7,272 bases of DNA from an uncultured Lysobacter sp. (lineage in GTDB: Bacteria > Pseudomonadota > Gammaproteobacteria > Xanthomonadales > Xanthomonadaceae), in contig CADCUA010000387.1 in the NCBI GenBank assembly GCA_902805755.1, positions 1 to 7,272 of the forward strand, in the 5' to 3' direction. The position numbers were made by a program, and so were the translations under genes. The notes under the pieces were generated by a model that searched no databases, was not told the DNA's origin, and was given only the letters and a program-made list of their open reading frames with translations. Below are positions 5,849 to 7,272 of the stretch, in pieces (position 1 is the first letter of the stretch; every line of letters starts with the position of its first letter).

Positions 5849-7272
5849 TCAGTTAAGCGGCGCCGCCCATTCACCCGCGGTGAGGTAACGGCGATCCGCG
5901 CCGGAGCGCCGGTCTGCCGTTCCACCGCTGCTGTCTTCCACGCGGCGGCGCGGGCGCGGCCTCTCGGTCGCTTTCACGGGGGCGGAGGTCGCGCTTTTCG
6001 TCGTCGGTGCCGGCTCGCGCAGCGCCTTGAGGTAGTCGCGCCGCCAAGCGGTGACGTCACAGCGCGAGAGCAGATCGAACATCAGCTGCCAGCGCTCGCG
6101 TCGCTCTTCCAGCGTCATCGTCATCGCCTGTGCAATCGCATCGCCGACGCCGTCGATGTCGTACGGGTTCACGATCAGTGCGCCGTCGAGTTCGCGCGCG
6201 GCGCCCGCAAACGGCGACAGCAGCAGCACACCCGGATTGTCCGGGTTCTGCGCCGCGACGAATTCCTTCGCAACGAGGTTCATGCCGTCGCGCAGCGGCG
6301 TGACCAGCGCCATGCGCGCCATGCGGTAGAAGCCGGTCAGCGTCGGGTGCGGGTAGTTGCGGTTGACGTAGCGCACCGGCGTCCAGTCGGGCTCGGCATG
6401 CGAGCCGTTGATGTGGCCGGCGAGCTGTTCGAGTTCCTCGCGCAGATGCCGGTATTCGGCGACGTCGCCGCGCGAGACCGGCGCGATCTGCAGGAACGTG
6501 AGCCCGCCGCGCTGCTGCGGAAAGCGTTCGAGATAGTTCGCGAATGCGCGGAAGCGCTCGGGCAGGCCCTTGGAATAGTCGAGCCGGTCCACGCCGATCG
6601 CGAGGTCGCGCCCTGACATGCTTGCCGCGAGCCGCTTCACGCTGGGCTTGTTGACCGCTTCGCTCGCAAGCTGCGCGATGCGCGCGGTGTCGATGCTGAT
6701 CGGGAACGCGTCGGCGCGGAAGCGGCGCCCGGACGGCGCATCCAGCACGCCGCGCTGCGCAACGCGCCCGCCGCCGTACAGGCGCACGTAATCCTGGAAG
6801 CGCTCGAGGTCGCGGTCGGTCTGCAGGCCGATCAGGTCGTAGGAGGAAAAGCCCTCGAACAGGCGCTGGTGGCTGGGCAGCGCGGCCAGCAGGTCGGACG
6901 AGGGAAAAGGCACGTGCAGGAAGAAGCCGATGCGACAGGTCACGCCGCGCTCGCGCAGCAGCTTCGCCAGAGGAATGAGGTGATAGTCGTGTACCCACAC
7001 CACGTCATCGGGTTGCAGCAGCGGCGCGAGACGGCTGGCGAACAGCGCATTGACCTGCTGGTAGGCCTCGTAGGTTTCGCGGCTGTAGTCCACGAGGTCC
7101 ATGCGGAAGTGCAGCAGCGGCCACAGCGTGCGGTTCGCGAAGCCGTTGTAGTACGCATCGTGGTCCTGCTGCGACAGGTCCATGGTGACGAAGCGGATGT
7201 CGCCGGACTGCTGCTCGGTCACCGCGCCGGATGTGTCCGGGTCGATGCGCCCACTCCAGCCGAACCAGATGC
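5849..7272 (-). CDS. otsA: Alpha,alpha-trehalose-phosphate synthase (UDP-forming), 5' end missing
   Basis: The visible 473 residues make trehalose-6-phosphate from UDP-glucose and glucose-6-phosphate (GT20 family, GT-B fold, cytosolic), the first step of osmoprotectant trehalose synthesis. The frame runs off the right edge. The fragment begins IWFGWSG (7270-7250), matching GLWFGWSG near residue 37 of E. coli OtsA, so about 35 residues are missing and no start should be placed at the GTG at 7222. Substrate-binding motifs are intact: VWVHDYHL (91-98), RIGFFLHVPFP (113-123), VDRLDYSKGLPERF (227-240, with Arg229 and Lys234), SRGDV (266-270) and TPLRDGMNLVAKEFVAAQ (325-342, with Asp328 and Glu336). 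After the GT-B core a tail of about 55 residues (419-473) is rich in Pro, Ala, Arg and Thr and contains DRRSGADRR. Partner genes such as otsB probably lie beyond the right edge (inference). Confidence 0.95.
   Translation of the reverse strand, partial: IWFGWSGRIDPDTSGAVTEQQSGDIRFVTMDLSQQDHDAYYNGFANRTLWPLLHFRMDLVDYSRETYEAYQQVNALFASRLAPLLQPDDVVWVHDYHLIPLAKLLRERGVTCRIGFFLHVPFPSSDLLAALPSHQRLFEGFSSYDLIGLQTDRDLERFQDYVRLYGGGRVAQRGVLDAPSGRRFRADAFPISIDTARIAQLASEAVNKPSVKRLAASMSGRDLAIGVDRLDYSKGLPERFRAFANYLERFPQQRGGLTFLQIAPVSRGDVAEYRHLREELEQLAGHINGSHAEPDWTPVRYVNRNYPHPTLTGFYRMARMALVTPLRDGMNLVAKEFVAAQNPDNPGVLLLSPFAGAARELDGALIVNPYDIDGVGDAIAQAMTMTLEERRERWQLMFDLLSRCDVTAWRRDYLKALREPAPTTKSATSAPVKATERPRPRRRVEDSSGGTADRRSGADRRYLTAGEWAAPLN

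Noticed and set aside
6057..6998. A 313-codon minus-strand frame inside otsA
   Set aside because: It is a different frame of the same strand as otsA, whose catalytic motifs are all in the other frame; the translation is Arg/Ala-rich and unlike any family I know.

Overview
The window is high-GC DNA (roughly two thirds G+C by eye) from a gammaproteobacterium. It most likely belongs to the Lysobacter/Luteimonas/Xanthomonas group (Xanthomonadaceae). That placement is inferred from the composition, from the glutamine-dependent form of NAD synthetase directly after sucD, from the bamD // rluD-pgeF arrangement, and from recollection of gene order in that family. No rRNA or other taxonomic marker is present. 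Nothing looks mobile: there are no insertion sequences, tRNAs, integrases, CRISPR arrays or phage genes, and composition looks even throughout.

Left part (1-2083). The last 52 codons of sucD (succinyl-CoA ligase alpha subunit, including the phospho-histidine motif) end at a strong intrinsic terminator. Next come a short leader with a possible -10 box and a complete nadE (ammonia/glutamine-dependent NAD+ synthetase). nadE converges on a phzF-family gene, and the 121-bp gap between them contains two perfect inverted repeats without a T-tract.

Middle part (2084-5821). On the minus strand, bamD (outer-membrane assembly lipoprotein) ends at a U-tract terminator and is followed by the phzF-family gene. 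bamD is divergent from rluD (23S rRNA pseudouridine synthase). rluD is translationally coupled by a GTGA overlap to pgeF (the YfiH / laccase-domain purine nucleoside or peptidoglycan-editing enzyme). The bamD/rluD gap holds one AT island that can be read as a -10 box on each strand.

Right part (5822-7272). otsA (trehalose-6-phosphate synthase) runs in from the right edge on the minus strand without its first few dozen codons. It converges on pgeF with only 27 bp between stop codons. A perfect inverted repeat spans that gap.

Functionally this is a housekeeping neighbourhood: TCA cycle, NAD biosynthesis, outer-membrane assembly, ribosome modification, and stress osmolyte synthesis. I found no new multi-gene system. 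The points worth a second look are small: the paired U-less hairpins at convergent gene ends, the shared -10 island, an unusual C-terminal tail on OtsA, a substituted residue in PgeF, an atypical lipobox in BamD, and phzF sitting between otherwise conserved genes.
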